From NCBI GenBank assembly GCA_965229505.1, contig OZ245881.1, positions 1,984,001 through 2,048,000 on the forward strand: a stretch of DNA of 64,000 bases. Direction: 5' to 3'. Shown here in pieces: positions 27,253 through 36,916 of this stretch. Numbering within the stretch: the stretch's first letter is position 1; every line of letters begins with the position of its first letter. The notes beneath the pieces are model-generated. The model saw only the letters and a list, made by a program, of their open reading frames with translations, was not told the origin of the DNA and ran no database searches. Source of the DNA: UBA6059 sp040219045 (lineage in GTDB: Bacteria; Bacteroidota; Bacteroidia; Cytophagales; Cyclobacteriaceae). The translations under genes and the position numbers were made by a program.

Positions 27253-29862
27253 ATGAGGAAAAACATAATTGTTAAGGCTTTCCTGCTCTGTTGCTTGATA
27301 ACTACAGCACACATGTCTGTGAATGCTCAGACAAGTCAAGCCCCATCAATTGATAACCTGAGCCAGGTAAGAGTCGATGATCTCACAGATGATCAGGTAC
27401 TAGAGTTTCTCGAAAAAGTGGAGGAGAGTGGCTTAAGCCAACAACAGTTGGAGATCTTAGCTAAGCAACGAGGTATGAGTAGCTCGGAGATTGCCAAATT
27501 GAGGACGAGAATCCTTAATTTGAAAACCCGAGGTAGCAACGACACAGAATCTCGTGATCCGAACGAACTTAACAGGCTAAGAGAAGATCCTCTGGACGAT
27601 ATGGAACAGGATCAGTTCGCATTCTTTGAGCAGTTAATTTTACCAGACTCTCTTAAAGATGATGAACTTGAAATTTTTGGCCTCTCCATTTTTCGAAATT
27701 CCAACATCAATTTTCAACCTAGCGTAAATATCCCTACTCCTAAAGACTATACCTTGGGCCCAGGAGATGAGGTAATCATCGATATATATGGTGCCTCTGA
27801 GCAGAGTTATCAGGAGATCATTAGTCCGGACGGCAACATTCTAATCCCAAACCTGGGGCCTTTGTACCTTTCAGGCTTGTCCATAGAAATGGCCAAAGAT
27901 AAAATTGTAGCCCGACTGTCCAATATCTATGCTGGACTGAAATCTTACGGAGGCAATCCGCCGAACACCTTTGCTCAGATTAGTTTAGGCCAGCTGAGGA
28001 GTATCAAAGTGATCGTCGTAGGTGAGGTCCTGCAACCAGGCACATATACTACCTCTTCCCTATCGGGAATTTTCAACGCCCTCTACTATGCTGGTGGTCC
28101 TACGGAGACCGGATCATTGCGCAAGGTGGATGTGTTAAGGGAAGGGAAAGTCCTGAAGTCAGTGGATCTCTATGAAGGACTTATCGATGGTAAAATCAAC
28201 CAGCAGTTTAAACTTCAAGACGAGGATGTCATTCTGATAAGACCCTACCTCAATCGTGTAGTGTTAGATGGAGAAGTAAAGCGGCCGGCCATTTATGAGC
28301 TGAAGCCAGGAGAAACGCTAGGGGACGTATTGAGGTTTGCCGGTGGGTTTAGCGAGCGGGCGTACAAAGAAGTCATAAATATTTCGAGAAAAGGTGCTCA
28401 GCGGCGATCAATTTCCACCGTAAGGCAGGAGGATTTCAGTACCGCCCAAATGCAGAATGGTGATGAAATCATGATTGAGCCAATCAGGAATTTCTTTTTA
28501 AATAGAACCATCATAGAAGGTGCTGTCAATCGACCCGGCGAGTATGAAATCACTGAAGGCTTGACGCTAAAGTCGTTGATCTCAGTAGCTGGAGGCCTAA
28601 GAGAAGATGCCTTCAAAGGTAGGGCCATCATTATCAGACAGAATGAGGACTTCACCTTGACGAGTTTGTCGGTACACCTGGGTGATCTGATGGAGGGGGC
28701 TGTTGATGATCCATTACTAAAGGCCGAGGATTTCGTGAAGGTAAGTTCAATTTTTGACCTCTCTGAAACGCGTATTGTGAGCATTGAAGGAGAAGTCAAT
28801 AAGCCGGGTCAATACTCCTATGTTGATAACCTGACCGTTGAAGACCTTGTTACGCTGGCCGGAGGATTAAAGGCATCAGCTTCAAACTCGTCTATTGAGG
28901 TGGCGCGAAGAATAATCGATAACGGAGATATATCAGTCATTTCTCAGGTCACTTCCATACCTATCCGCAAGGATCTTGAGCTCGGGGATGGGGCAAGTGT
29001 CTTTCGCCTAGCGCCCTTTGATCTGGTGTTGGTGCGGCAGTCCGCTGGCTACAAAGAGCAGGTAATAGTGGAAATCGAAGGTGAAGTAATGAACACGGGG
29101 AAATATGCTCTGGAAAAGAGAATAGAGCGAATTTCTGATGTTGTGCTACGTGCAGGTGGGCTTACTCCTTATGCCTATGAAGACGGTGCGACGCTAATCC
29201 GAAGGACGGAGTTTTATAAATCTCCAGAAGAAAAAAGAGAAGAAGCCCGACAATTACTTCAAGCAAAGAGAGATGCTAAAAGTGAAGGCCTTGACATCAA
29301 TGATCTAGGGGTTACAACAAGTACGAACTCTGAAAGCGGAGAAACAGATGCTGCATCTCAATTGAAAAGGGAGGCGTTCGAAATTCTCCAGGATCAGGAC
29401 ACTTTATTGAGAAATGTGCGTGTGAAAGAGCGCGAGTCTATAGGGATTGATTTAAAGAATATTTTGAAGAACCCTGGTTCCAAATATGACCTAATACTAC
29501 AAGAAGGTGATATTATTAGTATACCGAAGCAACTTGAGACTGTCCGGCTACAGGGAGAGCTGTTGTATCCATCTACTGTGAGATATGATGATATTTACAG
29601 TTTTAAGGACTTTGTTTCCCAATCCGGAGGGTTTACAGATGAGGCAAAAAGGGGAAAAGCATACGTGGTTTATGCTAATGGGAGCGTGTCGAGAACTAAA
29701 TCATTTCTTGGCATTAACAGCTATCCTGATATTGAACCTGGTGCTGAAATATTCATTCCTAAGAAACCGGAAAAAAGAAAGCTAAGCCCAACAGAAATAG
29801 TAGCTATTGCAAGTGGGCTGGGTACCATTGCCCTAATTATTAACAATCTTACCACAAATTGA
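27253..29862 (+). CDS. Polysaccharide export protein with six SLBB domains (Wza-like)
   Basis: Outer-membrane-associated exporter of capsule or exopolysaccharide. The 869-residue precursor has a signal peptide (cleavage after VNA near residue 25), a helical acidic region to about 150, the polysaccharide export domain (YTLGPGDEV near 165), then six SLBB repeats, each recognisable by a GEV-x-P-G-x-Y-like start and an AGG/SGG turn (roughly at 255, 335, 420, 505, 600 and 755). A hydrophobic C-terminal segment (about 847-864) may span the outer membrane. E. coli Wza is about 380 residues, so this long form is of the Bacteroidota type. Confidence 0.9.
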   Translation: MRKNIIVKAFLLCCLITTAHMSVNAQTSQAPSIDNLSQVRVDDLTDDQVLEFLEKVEESGLSQQQLEILAKQRGMSSSEIAKLRTRILNLKTRGSNDTESRDPNELNRLREDPLDDMEQDQFAFFEQLILPDSLKDDELEIFGLSIFRNSNINFQPSVNIPTPKDYTLGPGDEVIIDIYGASEQSYQEIISPDGNILIPNLGPLYLSGLSIEMAKDKIVARLSNIYAGLKSYGGNPPNTFAQISLGQLRSIKVIVVGEVLQPGTYTTSSLSGIFNALYYAGGPTETGSLRKVDVLREGKVLKSVDLYEGLIDGKINQQFKLQDEDVILIRPYLNRVVLDGEVKRPAIYELKPGETLGDVLRFAGGFSERAYKEVINISRKGAQRRSISTVRQEDFSTAQMQNGDEIMIEPIRNFFLNRTIIEGAVNRPGEYEITEGLTLKSLISVAGGLREDAFKGRAIIIRQNEDFTLTSLSVHLGDLMEGAVDDPLLKAEDFVKVSSIFDLSETRIVSIEGEVNKPGQYSYVDNLTVEDLVTLAGGLKASASNSSIEVARRIIDNGDISVISQVTSIPIRKDLELGDGASVFRLAPFDLVLVRQSAGYKEQVIVEIEGEVMNTGKYALEKRIERISDVVLRAGGLTPYAYEDGATLIRRTEFYKSPEEKREEARQLLQAKRDAKSEGLDINDLGVTTSTNSESGETDAASQLKREAFEILQDQDTLLRNVRVKERESIGIDLKNILKNPGSKYDLILQEGDIISIPKQLETVRLQGELLYPSTVRYDDIYSFKDFVSQSGGFTDEAKRGKAYVVYANGSVSRTKSFLGINSYPDIEPGAEIFIPKKPEKRKLSPTEIVAIASGLGTIALIINNLTTN

Positions 29863-29892
29863 TAGAGCGTATTCAATTTTTGAATGTGCTTG

Positions 29893-29900
29893 TAAGTTTG
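29893..29900 (+). promoter_or_regulatory. Candidate promoter -7 box for the wzz-leg operon
   Basis: TAAGTTTG, an exact TAnnTTTG match 44 nt before the ATG of the Wzz-like gene, in the 82-nt gap after the export gene. Confidence 0.45.
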
Positions 29901-29944
29901 AAAGAATAAATTGATAATAGAATAGTTCAGGACACCCTTAAGCA

Positions 29945-31003
29945 ATGCAGGAAATCACGATTGCACAGATATTGGACTTTGTCAGAGCTAAAAGAAAAGC
30001 GCTGATTGTCACAGTAGTGATCTGGGCTATCTTGGGTTTGATTATTGGCTTCAGCATGCCAAATCAATATAAAGCATCCACCACTCTTTTGCCCGAAGGC
30101 AATGAGATGGATGGGTCCCTCCTGGATAAATTTGGTTCAATCGCCGGGTTGGGCAATTTAAAGCTCGACGATAATGGTATTTCACCGGAGCTATATGAGA
30201 AGTTTGTCTATAATTATCCCTTTCTGGATACCCTCAGTAGGTCTCCACTGACCTATGCCCAGTATCAGTCATATGCTAGCTTCTATTACGATGGGGGGTA
30301 TAAAAGCAGCCTAACTGAAAAAACCTTCAAGGGAATTAGTCAGCTGATCAACTCCATCAGGAGCATATTCTCTAACCTTGAACCAGTCGAGCAATCGCAA
30401 TTGGGACAGGAAGTGGTCTACTATAACCGAGAAAGAATCGAGTTACTTGAAAACTTGAGAGATCACATAACAGTGGAGGTTAGCGAAATCGACGGATCAG
30501 TAAGTTTGGCGATAGAATCGACCGATCCTATATTGTCCAGTGAGCTGCTCGAGATTACAGTGAACGTGTTACATCAAAAGTTGTACGAGTATAAGACTAA
30601 GAAACTTGTCAAAAACCTCGAGTATATCCAAAAGACATTCGAAATAAGCAAGGAAAGGCACGACATCAGCCAGCGTGAATTGGCGCTTTTTGTTGATCAG
30701 AATAGAAATATTTCCTCCCAATTATTTCAGGTTAGGCTAAACAAACTTGAGTATGAGGCAGAGCTGGCATATGAAATTTATAGAAGCGTATCTTCAGAAA
30801 TTGAACAAATCAAAATGTCAATCCTGAGGCAGTCAGTCCAGTTCAGTAAGATTTCGCCTATAGTTGTTCCCGTAGAAAAAAGTGGCCCAAGGCGACTGTT
30901 TATATTAGTAGGCCTGGTCATTTTGGGTCTGACACTTTTCGCTACGGTGGCGTATTTGAAGCACGTATACCTGGAAATGAGAAAAACTTTTCAAGATGTC
31001 TAA
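29945..31003 (+). CDS. Wzz-type chain-length determinant protein
   Basis: Inner-membrane polysaccharide co-polymerase. The 352-residue protein has membrane helices at about residues 19-37 and 315-337, flanking a long coiled-coil-rich periplasmic region, and the PxxP-like KISPIVVPVEKSGPRR segment just before the second helix. There is no Walker motif or tyrosine cluster, so the BY-kinase half of Wzc-type proteins is missing. It overlaps legB by 8 nt. Confidence 0.88.
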   Translation: MQEITIAQILDFVRAKRKALIVTVVIWAILGLIIGFSMPNQYKASTTLLPEGNEMDGSLLDKFGSIAGLGNLKLDDNGISPELYEKFVYNYPFLDTLSRSPLTYAQYQSYASFYYDGGYKSSLTEKTFKGISQLINSIRSIFSNLEPVEQSQLGQEVVYYNRERIELLENLRDHITVEVSEIDGSVSLAIESTDPILSSELLEITVNVLHQKLYEYKTKKLVKNLEYIQKTFEISKERHDISQRELALFVDQNRNISSQLFQVRLNKLEYEAELAYEIYRSVSSEIEQIKMSILRQSVQFSKISPIVVPVEKSGPRRLFILVGLVILGLTLFATVAYLKHVYLEMRKTFQDV

Positions 31004-31982
31004 AGTAATGGTAACGGGAGCCGATGGCTTTATTGGTAGTCATTTGACAGAACTACTCGTGGCTTCAGGGCATGATGTTCGTGCATTTTGCTACTACAAT
31101 TCATTTAATAGTTGGGGTTGGCTTGATACGTTGGACAAACAGGTACTTGATCAGATTGATGTATTTACAGGTGATATCCGCGACCCAAATGGTGTTCGAA
31201 AGTCAATGGAAGGGATCGAAACGGTCTATCACCTTGCAGCATTAATTGCCATTCCTTTTAGCTATCACTCTCCGGACTCCTATGTCGACACTAATATTAA
31301 GGGAACCCTGAATGTGCTTCAGGCTGCAAAGGATCTGGGTACGGCAAGGGTTTTGGTGACTTCTACATCAGAGGTATATGGCACAGCACAGTTTGTGCCG
31401 ATCACTGAGAGCCACCCAAAACAGGGACAATCTCCATACTCAGCCACGAAGATTGGTGCGGATCACATGGCAGAGTCTTTTTTTCGAAGCTTTAACCTGC
31501 CAGTGACCATCGTGAGGCCATTCAACACTTATGGTCCGAGACAATCAGCAAGGGCGGTTATACCTACTATTATATCTCAGCTCTTAGCAGGAAAAGAGTC
31601 GATCAAGCTGGGTGACACTACGCCTACACGGGATCTCGTGTACGTCAAAGACACTGTGGCGGGATTTTTGGCCATACAGGCCAATGATGAGCTAATTGGT
31701 CAGGATGTCAATATTGCCACACAATCGGAAATATCCATTGGTGATCTCGCTCGCGCGATCATTAATCAAATTAATCCCAATGCTGAGATTATCACTGATG
31801 ATCAGCGTTTGAGGCCAGAGAAGAGCGAGGTGTTCAGGTTATTTGGGGCAAATGATAAGATTAAAAAACACACCTCATGGCGACCAACCTACTCACTGGA
31901 GGAAGGTCTCGAAGAGACCATACAATGGTTTGCTGAAACCCAGAACTTAGCTAAGTATAAAACAGATATTTATAATGTCTGA
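30996..31982 (+). CDS. legB: LegB-type nucleotide-GlcNAc 4,6-dehydratase
   Basis: First committed enzyme of legionaminic acid synthesis, making the 4-keto-6-deoxy sugar. The 328-residue SDR has GADGFIG (8-14), the LegB-typical YYNSFNSWGWLD (33-44) and catalytic Y148-x3-K152. The gene order behind it (aminotransferase, acetyltransferase, NeuB-, NeuC-, PtmE- and NeuA-like) confirms the pathway. PtmE further down suggests a GDP-linked sugar, as in Campylobacter. Overlaps both neighbours by 8 nt. Confidence 0.92.
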   Translation: MSKVMVTGADGFIGSHLTELLVASGHDVRAFCYYNSFNSWGWLDTLDKQVLDQIDVFTGDIRDPNGVRKSMEGIETVYHLAALIAIPFSYHSPDSYVDTNIKGTLNVLQAAKDLGTARVLVTSTSEVYGTAQFVPITESHPKQGQSPYSATKIGADHMAESFFRSFNLPVTIVRPFNTYGPRQSARAVIPTIISQLLAGKESIKLGDTTPTRDLVYVKDTVAGFLAIQANDELIGQDVNIATQSEISIGDLARAIINQINPNAEIITDDQRLRPEKSEVFRLFGANDKIKKHTSWRPTYSLEEGLEETIQWFAETQNLAKYKTDIYNV

Positions 31983-33120
31983 TTTTCAACCTATAATAGA
32001 TTTCATCAAATCAAAGTTTCCAGATACTCCGTTCATCCCACTCCATGAACCTCGCTTTCAGGGAAATGAAAGGAAATACGTTCTTGATGCAATTGACTCT
32101 ACCTATGTGTCATCAGTAGGTCGATACGTTGATGACTTTGAGGTAAAGCTGGCGGAGTACACTGGGACAAAGCATGCTGTGGCGATGGTAAATGGCACTG
32201 CGGCCTTGCACTTAGCCCTCTTGTTGGCAGGGGTTAAAAGGGAAGATGAGGTATTGACGCAGGCACTGACATTCGTAGCTACCGCCAATGTGATCAGCTA
32301 TACGGGTGCTAAGCCTACATTTGTAGACGTAGATCTGGATACAATGGGTTTGTCGGCGGACGCAATTGAATCTTATCTCAAAACGAATGTCGTACTACGA
32401 GGTGACCGGGCTTTCAATCGCCACTCCGGTCGTAGAGTAGCAGCTTGCGTGCCTATGCACACTTTCGGGCTCCCATGTCGGGTAGAACGATTAAAGGAAA
32501 TTTGCGATGAGTGGCACATTCCGATAGTAGAAGATGCAGCTGAGTCTCTAGGTAGCTATATCAATAGTACTCACACAGGGAAGTTTGGACTGATGGGAAC
32601 GCTTAGTTTCAATGGCAATAAGACCATCACGTGTGGTGGTGGTGGGGCGATTGTTACCAATTCCAGTACTTTAGCAAAAAAGGCCAAGCATCTTTCCACG
32701 CAGGCTAAGGTTGCTCATCCTTGGGCTTTTGAGCACGACGAGATAGGCTACAACTACCGTATGCCAAACCTCAACGCTGCTTTGGCTTGTGCACAACTCG
32801 AAGTATTGCCATCGTTTGTGGACAACAAAAGAGAGCTGGCGTCTGATTATCTCTCATTCTTTAAAAAACAAGAAATTGTTTTTAAATCAGAAAGGTCTGG
32901 AACAACATCTAACTATTGGCTCAATGCAATTCAATTTGCCAATAAGGATGAACGCGATCAATTCTTAAATGAGAGCAATCAACAAGGAGTAATGACGAGA
33001 CCCATTTGGAACTTGATGACTTCTCTAAGCATGTATGCAGATAGCACTCACGATGGTTTGGAGAATAGCAGGTTTCTGGCTGACAGGATTGTAAATATAC
33101 CCAGTAGTGTCAGAGCATAA
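31975..33120 (+). CDS. legC: LegC-type PLP-dependent aminotransferase
   Basis: Transfers an amino group to C4 of the 4-keto intermediate. The 381-residue DegT/DnrJ/EryC1-family protein has the PLP-contacting VEDAAESLG (186-194), the Schiff-base K216 in FNGNKTITCGGGG (212-224) and the family's C-terminal NIPSS. Length is normal. It overlaps legB by 8 nt and legH by 14 nt. Confidence 0.92.
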   Translation: MSDFQPIIDFIKSKFPDTPFIPLHEPRFQGNERKYVLDAIDSTYVSSVGRYVDDFEVKLAEYTGTKHAVAMVNGTAALHLALLLAGVKREDEVLTQALTFVATANVISYTGAKPTFVDVDLDTMGLSADAIESYLKTNVVLRGDRAFNRHSGRRVAACVPMHTFGLPCRVERLKEICDEWHIPIVEDAAESLGSYINSTHTGKFGLMGTLSFNGNKTITCGGGGAIVTNSSTLAKKAKHLSTQAKVAHPWAFEHDEIGYNYRMPNLNAALACAQLEVLPSFVDNKRELASDYLSFFKKQEIVFKSERSGTTSNYWLNAIQFANKDERDQFLNESNQQGVMTRPIWNLMTSLSMYADSTHDGLENSRFLADRIVNIPSSVRA

Positions 33121-33739
33121 AGAATACGCGGCACTGTTAGGATATTCAGGTCATGCTCTTGTCGTGGCAGAAGCAGCATTATCCAACGCCACTAGGCTAA
33201 AGGGTTATTTGGAGTTGGAGCGCAAACAGGAGAACCCTTATCAACTGGATTTTCTCGGTAGAGAGGTCGACCTGATCTCTCCGGAAACAAGTGGATTTGA
33301 CCAAATATTACTGGGTATTGGAGACAATGTCATCAGAAGGAGGTCCGCTCAACTGCTTAGAGCTAAAGGGTTCAAAATATGTAGTGTGGTACACAAGGAT
33401 AGTTTGGTTTCGGATATGGCGATTATCCATGCTGGTGCTTTTATTGCGAGAGGAGCGATTATCAACCCACTAGCGGAAGTTGGACAGGATGCTATAATCA
33501 ATTCAGGAGCGATTATCGAGCATGGCGTGGTTGTAGGTAGTGGCTCGCACATAGCACCCGGGGCAGTGGTCTGTGGAGAGGTTTTAATTGGTGAGATGTG
33601 TTTTATTGGAGCGGGGGCCGTGATCAAGCAGGGAGTTAAGATAGGAGATGGAGCAGTGATAGGAGGAGGAGGAGTAGTACTAACTGATGTCCCAACAAAA
33701 GAGCGCTGGCTAGGAGTACCAGCAATGAAAAAGCCGTGA
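33107..33739 (+). CDS. legH: LegH/NeuD/PglD-type sugar N-acetyltransferase
   Basis: Acetylates the new C4 amino group. The 210-residue protein has an N-terminal nucleotide-sugar-binding PglD domain (GYSGHALVVAEAA, 13-25) and a C-terminal left-handed beta-helix of hexapeptide repeats (about 95-195). It starts with GTG at 33107 inside the end of legC, and overlaps legI by 4 nt as GTGA. Confidence 0.88.
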   Translation: MSEHKEYAALLGYSGHALVVAEAALSNATRLKGYLELERKQENPYQLDFLGREVDLISPETSGFDQILLGIGDNVIRRRSAQLLRAKGFKICSVVHKDSLVSDMAIIHAGAFIARGAIINPLAEVGQDAIINSGAIIEHGVVVGSGSHIAPGAVVCGEVLIGEMCFIGAGAVIKQGVKIGDGAVIGGGGVVLTDVPTKERWLGVPAMKKP

Positions 33740-34761
33740 TTAATAAAGTAACCATAATAGCAGAGGCCGGAGTAAACCACAATGGCGACATGGAGATGGC
33801 CAGGCAGCTCATTGATGTGGCCGCTGAGGCAGGAGTAGATTATGTAAAATTCCAAACATTTGAGGCCAAGACCTTAGTGTCTGCATCCGCTAAGAAGGCT
33901 GACTATCAGTCCAGAAACATTGGCGACAAAGAAGAATCCCAATTCTCAATGTTGAAGGCTCTGGAGCTTTCCAAAGATCAGCACAGTTACCTGGTACAGT
34001 ATTGCGAAAGCAAGGACGTAACCTTTTTTTCAACTGCATTTGACCTCACAGGCTTGGATTACCTAAGAGCGCTGGGTTTCCCATTTTTCAAAGTCCCGAG
34101 TGGCGAGATCACCAACTACCCCTATTTGAAAAAGCTGTCGGAATTTGGGCTACCGGTGATTCTTTCTACAGGAATGTCTACACTGGCAGAAATAAAAGAC
34201 GCCTTAGGGGTACTCACCTCAGGGACTTTGACGAGAGATGACGTTACCGTATTGCACTGCAACACGGAATATCCCACGCCGATGATGGATGTGAACCTGT
34301 TAGCCATGAAGACCATCCAAGAGTCATTAGACGTAAAGGTGGGGTACTCGGATCATACATTAGGAATAGAAGTGCCCATTGCAGCTGTGGCCTTAGGTGC
34401 GTCCGTCATTGAAAAACACTTTACTCTTAGCCGTGACTTACCTGGCCCTGACCACAAAGCATCACTCGAACCAGGCGAGCTGAAAGCTATGGTGACGAGC
34501 ATTCGTAACATTGAACAGGCAATATCTGGTAACGGACGAAAAGTGCCGTCGATAAGCGAATCAAAGAACTTACAGATAGCTAGAAAGAGCATTCATATCA
34601 ACAAGAACTTGCCTGTAGGACATAAGATCCAGGAAGCTGATTTGGTCATGCTCCGGCCGGGTGATGGCATTTCTCCAATGGAAGTGAATGACGTTATAGG
34701 TAAATGCATCAAGGAACATCTTGTCGAAGGACACAAATTGACATATGGCGACCTGATATGA
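33736..34761 (+). CDS. legI: N,N'-diacetyllegionaminate synthase (NeuB family)
   Basis: Condenses the 6-deoxy-2,4-diacetamido sugar with phosphoenolpyruvate to the nine-carbon acid. The 341-residue protein has a TIM-barrel domain (AEAGVNHNGD 9-18, VKFQTFEA, SGEITNYPYL) and a C-terminal SAF antifreeze-like domain (about 282-340). GTG start overlapping the legH stop. Assigned to Leg rather than sialic acid from its partners LegB, LegC and PtmE. Confidence 0.93.
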   Translation: MINKVTIIAEAGVNHNGDMEMARQLIDVAAEAGVDYVKFQTFEAKTLVSASAKKADYQSRNIGDKEESQFSMLKALELSKDQHSYLVQYCESKDVTFFSTAFDLTGLDYLRALGFPFFKVPSGEITNYPYLKKLSEFGLPVILSTGMSTLAEIKDALGVLTSGTLTRDDVTVLHCNTEYPTPMMDVNLLAMKTIQESLDVKVGYSDHTLGIEVPIAAVALGASVIEKHFTLSRDLPGPDHKASLEPGELKAMVTSIRNIEQAISGNGRKVPSISESKNLQIARKSIHINKNLPVGHKIQEADLVMLRPGDGISPMEVNDVIGKCIKEHLVEGHKLTYGDLI

Positions 34762-35870
34762 GAACGATAGGTGTACTTACGAGCTCCAGGGCAGACTATG
34801 GTATTTATTTGCCACTGCTTAAGAGGCTGTCCGAGAGCCAGAATTATAAACTAGAATTAATAGTCTTTGGTACTCATTTGTCAGCAAACTATGGGCATAC
34901 GCTTGACGAAATCGAGCGTGATGGCTTTGATGTCAAGCACAAAATTGATTCCTTGCTCGAAGATGATACACCTTACGGAATAGCTAGCTCAATGGCTAAG
35001 ACAATGGCGTGTTTTTCAGATTTTTGGGCTTCCAATGGAGATGACTTTGATCTTGTTTTTGCACTGGGAGATCGGTTTGAAATGTTCTCCGCAGTTTATG
35101 CCAGCACTGCGTTCGGTATACGAGTCGCACATATTCATGGAGGTGAAACCACACTTGGTGCTATTGACAATATATTTCGACACGCTATCTCACATGCCAG
35201 TGATATACATTTTGTATCTACTGACAGCTATGCCAATAAGGTAGCGGAGCTTACCGGAAGTGATCAGATATATAATTCAGGCGCGCTCAGTCTTGACGGA
35301 ATCGAGCACATGCAACTATTGGATAAGACCCGGATGTTGGAGCAGTGGAAGATTGACTTTGATATACCAACAATACTGATCACTGTCAATCCAGAGACTA
35401 AATCATACGAAAAAAACACCGAGTATTCTCTGGTTTTTTCAAGTACGCTGGAAGAGCTTTCCAAGAACTATCAACTCGTAATCACCATGCCCAATGCTGA
35501 TACCAACGGAAGTCTCTATAGGAAAGCTTTTCAAAACCTTGCACTAAAGTACCCGAAGCGCATTGTGCTTGTCGAGAATTTTGGACGACAGTCCTATTTC
35601 TCAGCTATGAAGTGGAGTAGGCTTTTGTTAGGTAACACCTCGAGTGGTATTATCGAAGCAGCAAGCTTCGGAAAGTATGTGATTGATTTGGGCGACAGAC
35701 AGAAGGGCAGAATGACTAGCAAAAACACATTCAATGTGTCATTTGACAAAGGACAAATCATCCCACTCGTCGAGGATCTACTCGAAAGGGGCGTCTATGA
35801 AGGTGAAAATGTTTATTTTCAGGAGTCCCCATCTTTGAAAATCATGAAGGTATTGGATCAACTGTTATGA
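34758..35870 (+). CDS. legG: Hydrolysing UDP/GDP-sugar 2-epimerase (NeuC family)
   Basis: Inverts C2 and hydrolyses the nucleotide to release the free 2,4-diacetamido sugar for LegI. From the ATG at 34758 the protein has 370 residues, with the GT-B-like NeuC features: TSSRADYGIYLPLL near the N-terminus, HIHGGE-x9-IRHA-like segment around residue 128-142, and the GNTSSGIIEA active-site loop near 293. The upstream in-frame ATG would run 54 nt into legI; the 34758 ATG gives the usual ATGA overlap. Confidence 0.93.
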   Translation: MRTIGVLTSSRADYGIYLPLLKRLSESQNYKLELIVFGTHLSANYGHTLDEIERDGFDVKHKIDSLLEDDTPYGIASSMAKTMACFSDFWASNGDDFDLVFALGDRFEMFSAVYASTAFGIRVAHIHGGETTLGAIDNIFRHAISHASDIHFVSTDSYANKVAELTGSDQIYNSGALSLDGIEHMQLLDKTRMLEQWKIDFDIPTILITVNPETKSYEKNTEYSLVFSSTLEELSKNYQLVITMPNADTNGSLYRKAFQNLALKYPKRIVLVENFGRQSYFSAMKWSRLLLGNTSSGIIEAASFGKYVIDLGDRQKGRMTSKNTFNVSFDKGQIIPLVEDLLERGVYEGENVYFQESPSLKIMKVLDQLL

Positions 35871-36916
35871 TAAAGCATTTTCATGAACACTTAATCAGTG
35901 AATCGAGTACGATACGTGATGCACTTCCTGCATTGGATCGTTTAGCGTCCAATGCCATACTATTTGTAGTATCAGCTAATGGAAAGCTAATTGGATCGTT
36001 AACCGATGGCGACATTCGGAGAGGCCTGATGCGCAACTTGTCTCTGGATGCCGGGATACTTGATTTTGTTCAGACTAATCCAAAATATATCCTGAAAGGT
36101 GACTATGACTTGGGCTACATCATAGAGCTAAGAAGCCAGAACATCAATATTCTACCCGTAGTTGACAAAACTAATAAGGTTGTCAATGTGATTAACCTTC
36201 GTCATCTGAAATCCTACCTTCCCGTGGATGCCTTGGTGATGGCTGGAGGAAGAGGTGCTCGACTTAAACCTCTTACGGATCAGATACCTAAGCCTTTGTT
36301 GCCGGTAGGTGAAAAACCCATCATTGCTCATAATATAGACCGGTTAGCTGCCTATGGTATTGATGACTTTTGGATAAGTGTGCGGTATCTGGCAGGTCAG
36401 ATTGAGGACTACCTTGGAGATGGCAAAGAGAAGAACTTGCGTGTTAAGTATATTCATGAGAAGGAGCCTCTGGGCACTATTGGGGCTATCACTTTGATCA
36501 ACGAGTGGCAGCATGATTACATTTTACTCACCAACTCGGATATCTTAACTAATATGGATTACGAGAATTTTTTCTTGGATTTTCAAAAGAGAGGAGCTGA
36601 TTTTTCCGTGGTGTCTGTACCTTATAAAGTGGATGTACCATATGCCGTGCTGGAGACAAAATCGGGCAAAATCCAGAGCTTCAAGGAAAAGCCAACCTAT
36701 ACCTATTATGCCAATGCAGGCATCTATCTGATGAAAAAAGATGTAATCTCCGAGATTCCCACCGGCACTTTTTACAATGCCACCGATTTTATGGAGTCTC
36801 TGATTAATATGGGCAAAGAAGTGATCACTTATCCGATGACGGGGTATTGGCTGGATATTGGCAGCCCGGAGGATTATAAAAAAGCCCAGGACGATATTAA
36901 CTATATACGCTTTTGA
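35867..36916 (+). CDS. ptmE: PtmE-type CBS-domain sugar-1-phosphate nucleotidyltransferase
   Basis: Activates an amino-sugar-1-phosphate to its nucleotide form. The 349-residue protein has a tandem CBS domain (about 1-118) fused to a nucleotidyltransferase domain with GGRGARLKPLT (127-137) and the conserved KPLLPVGEKP. In Campylobacter, PtmE makes GDP-glucosamine to feed the legionaminate pathway; the same fusion and the position inside a leg operon support that role. CBS domains may give adenine-nucleotide regulation. Overlaps both neighbours by 4 nt. Confidence 0.88.
   Translation: MIKHFHEHLISESSTIRDALPALDRLASNAILFVVSANGKLIGSLTDGDIRRGLMRNLSLDAGILDFVQTNPKYILKGDYDLGYIIELRSQNINILPVVDKTNKVVNVINLRHLKSYLPVDALVMAGGRGARLKPLTDQIPKPLLPVGEKPIIAHNIDRLAAYGIDDFWISVRYLAGQIEDYLGDGKEKNLRVKYIHEKEPLGTIGAITLINEWQHDYILLTNSDILTNMDYENFFLDFQKRGADFSVVSVPYKVDVPYAVLETKSGKIQSFKEKPTYTYYANAGIYLMKKDVISEIPTGTFYNATDFMESLINMGKEVITYPMTGYWLDIGSPEDYKKAQDDINYIRF

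Noticed and set aside
28398..28799. 133-residue open frame on the minus strand
   Set aside because: Antisense to the SLBB repeats of the exporter; composition is serine-rich and without family features.
33349..33855. 168-residue open frame on the minus strand
   Set aside because: It is antisense to legH and the start of legI. Its Pro/Thr/Ala-rich repeats are the reverse reading of the hexapeptide repeats of legH.
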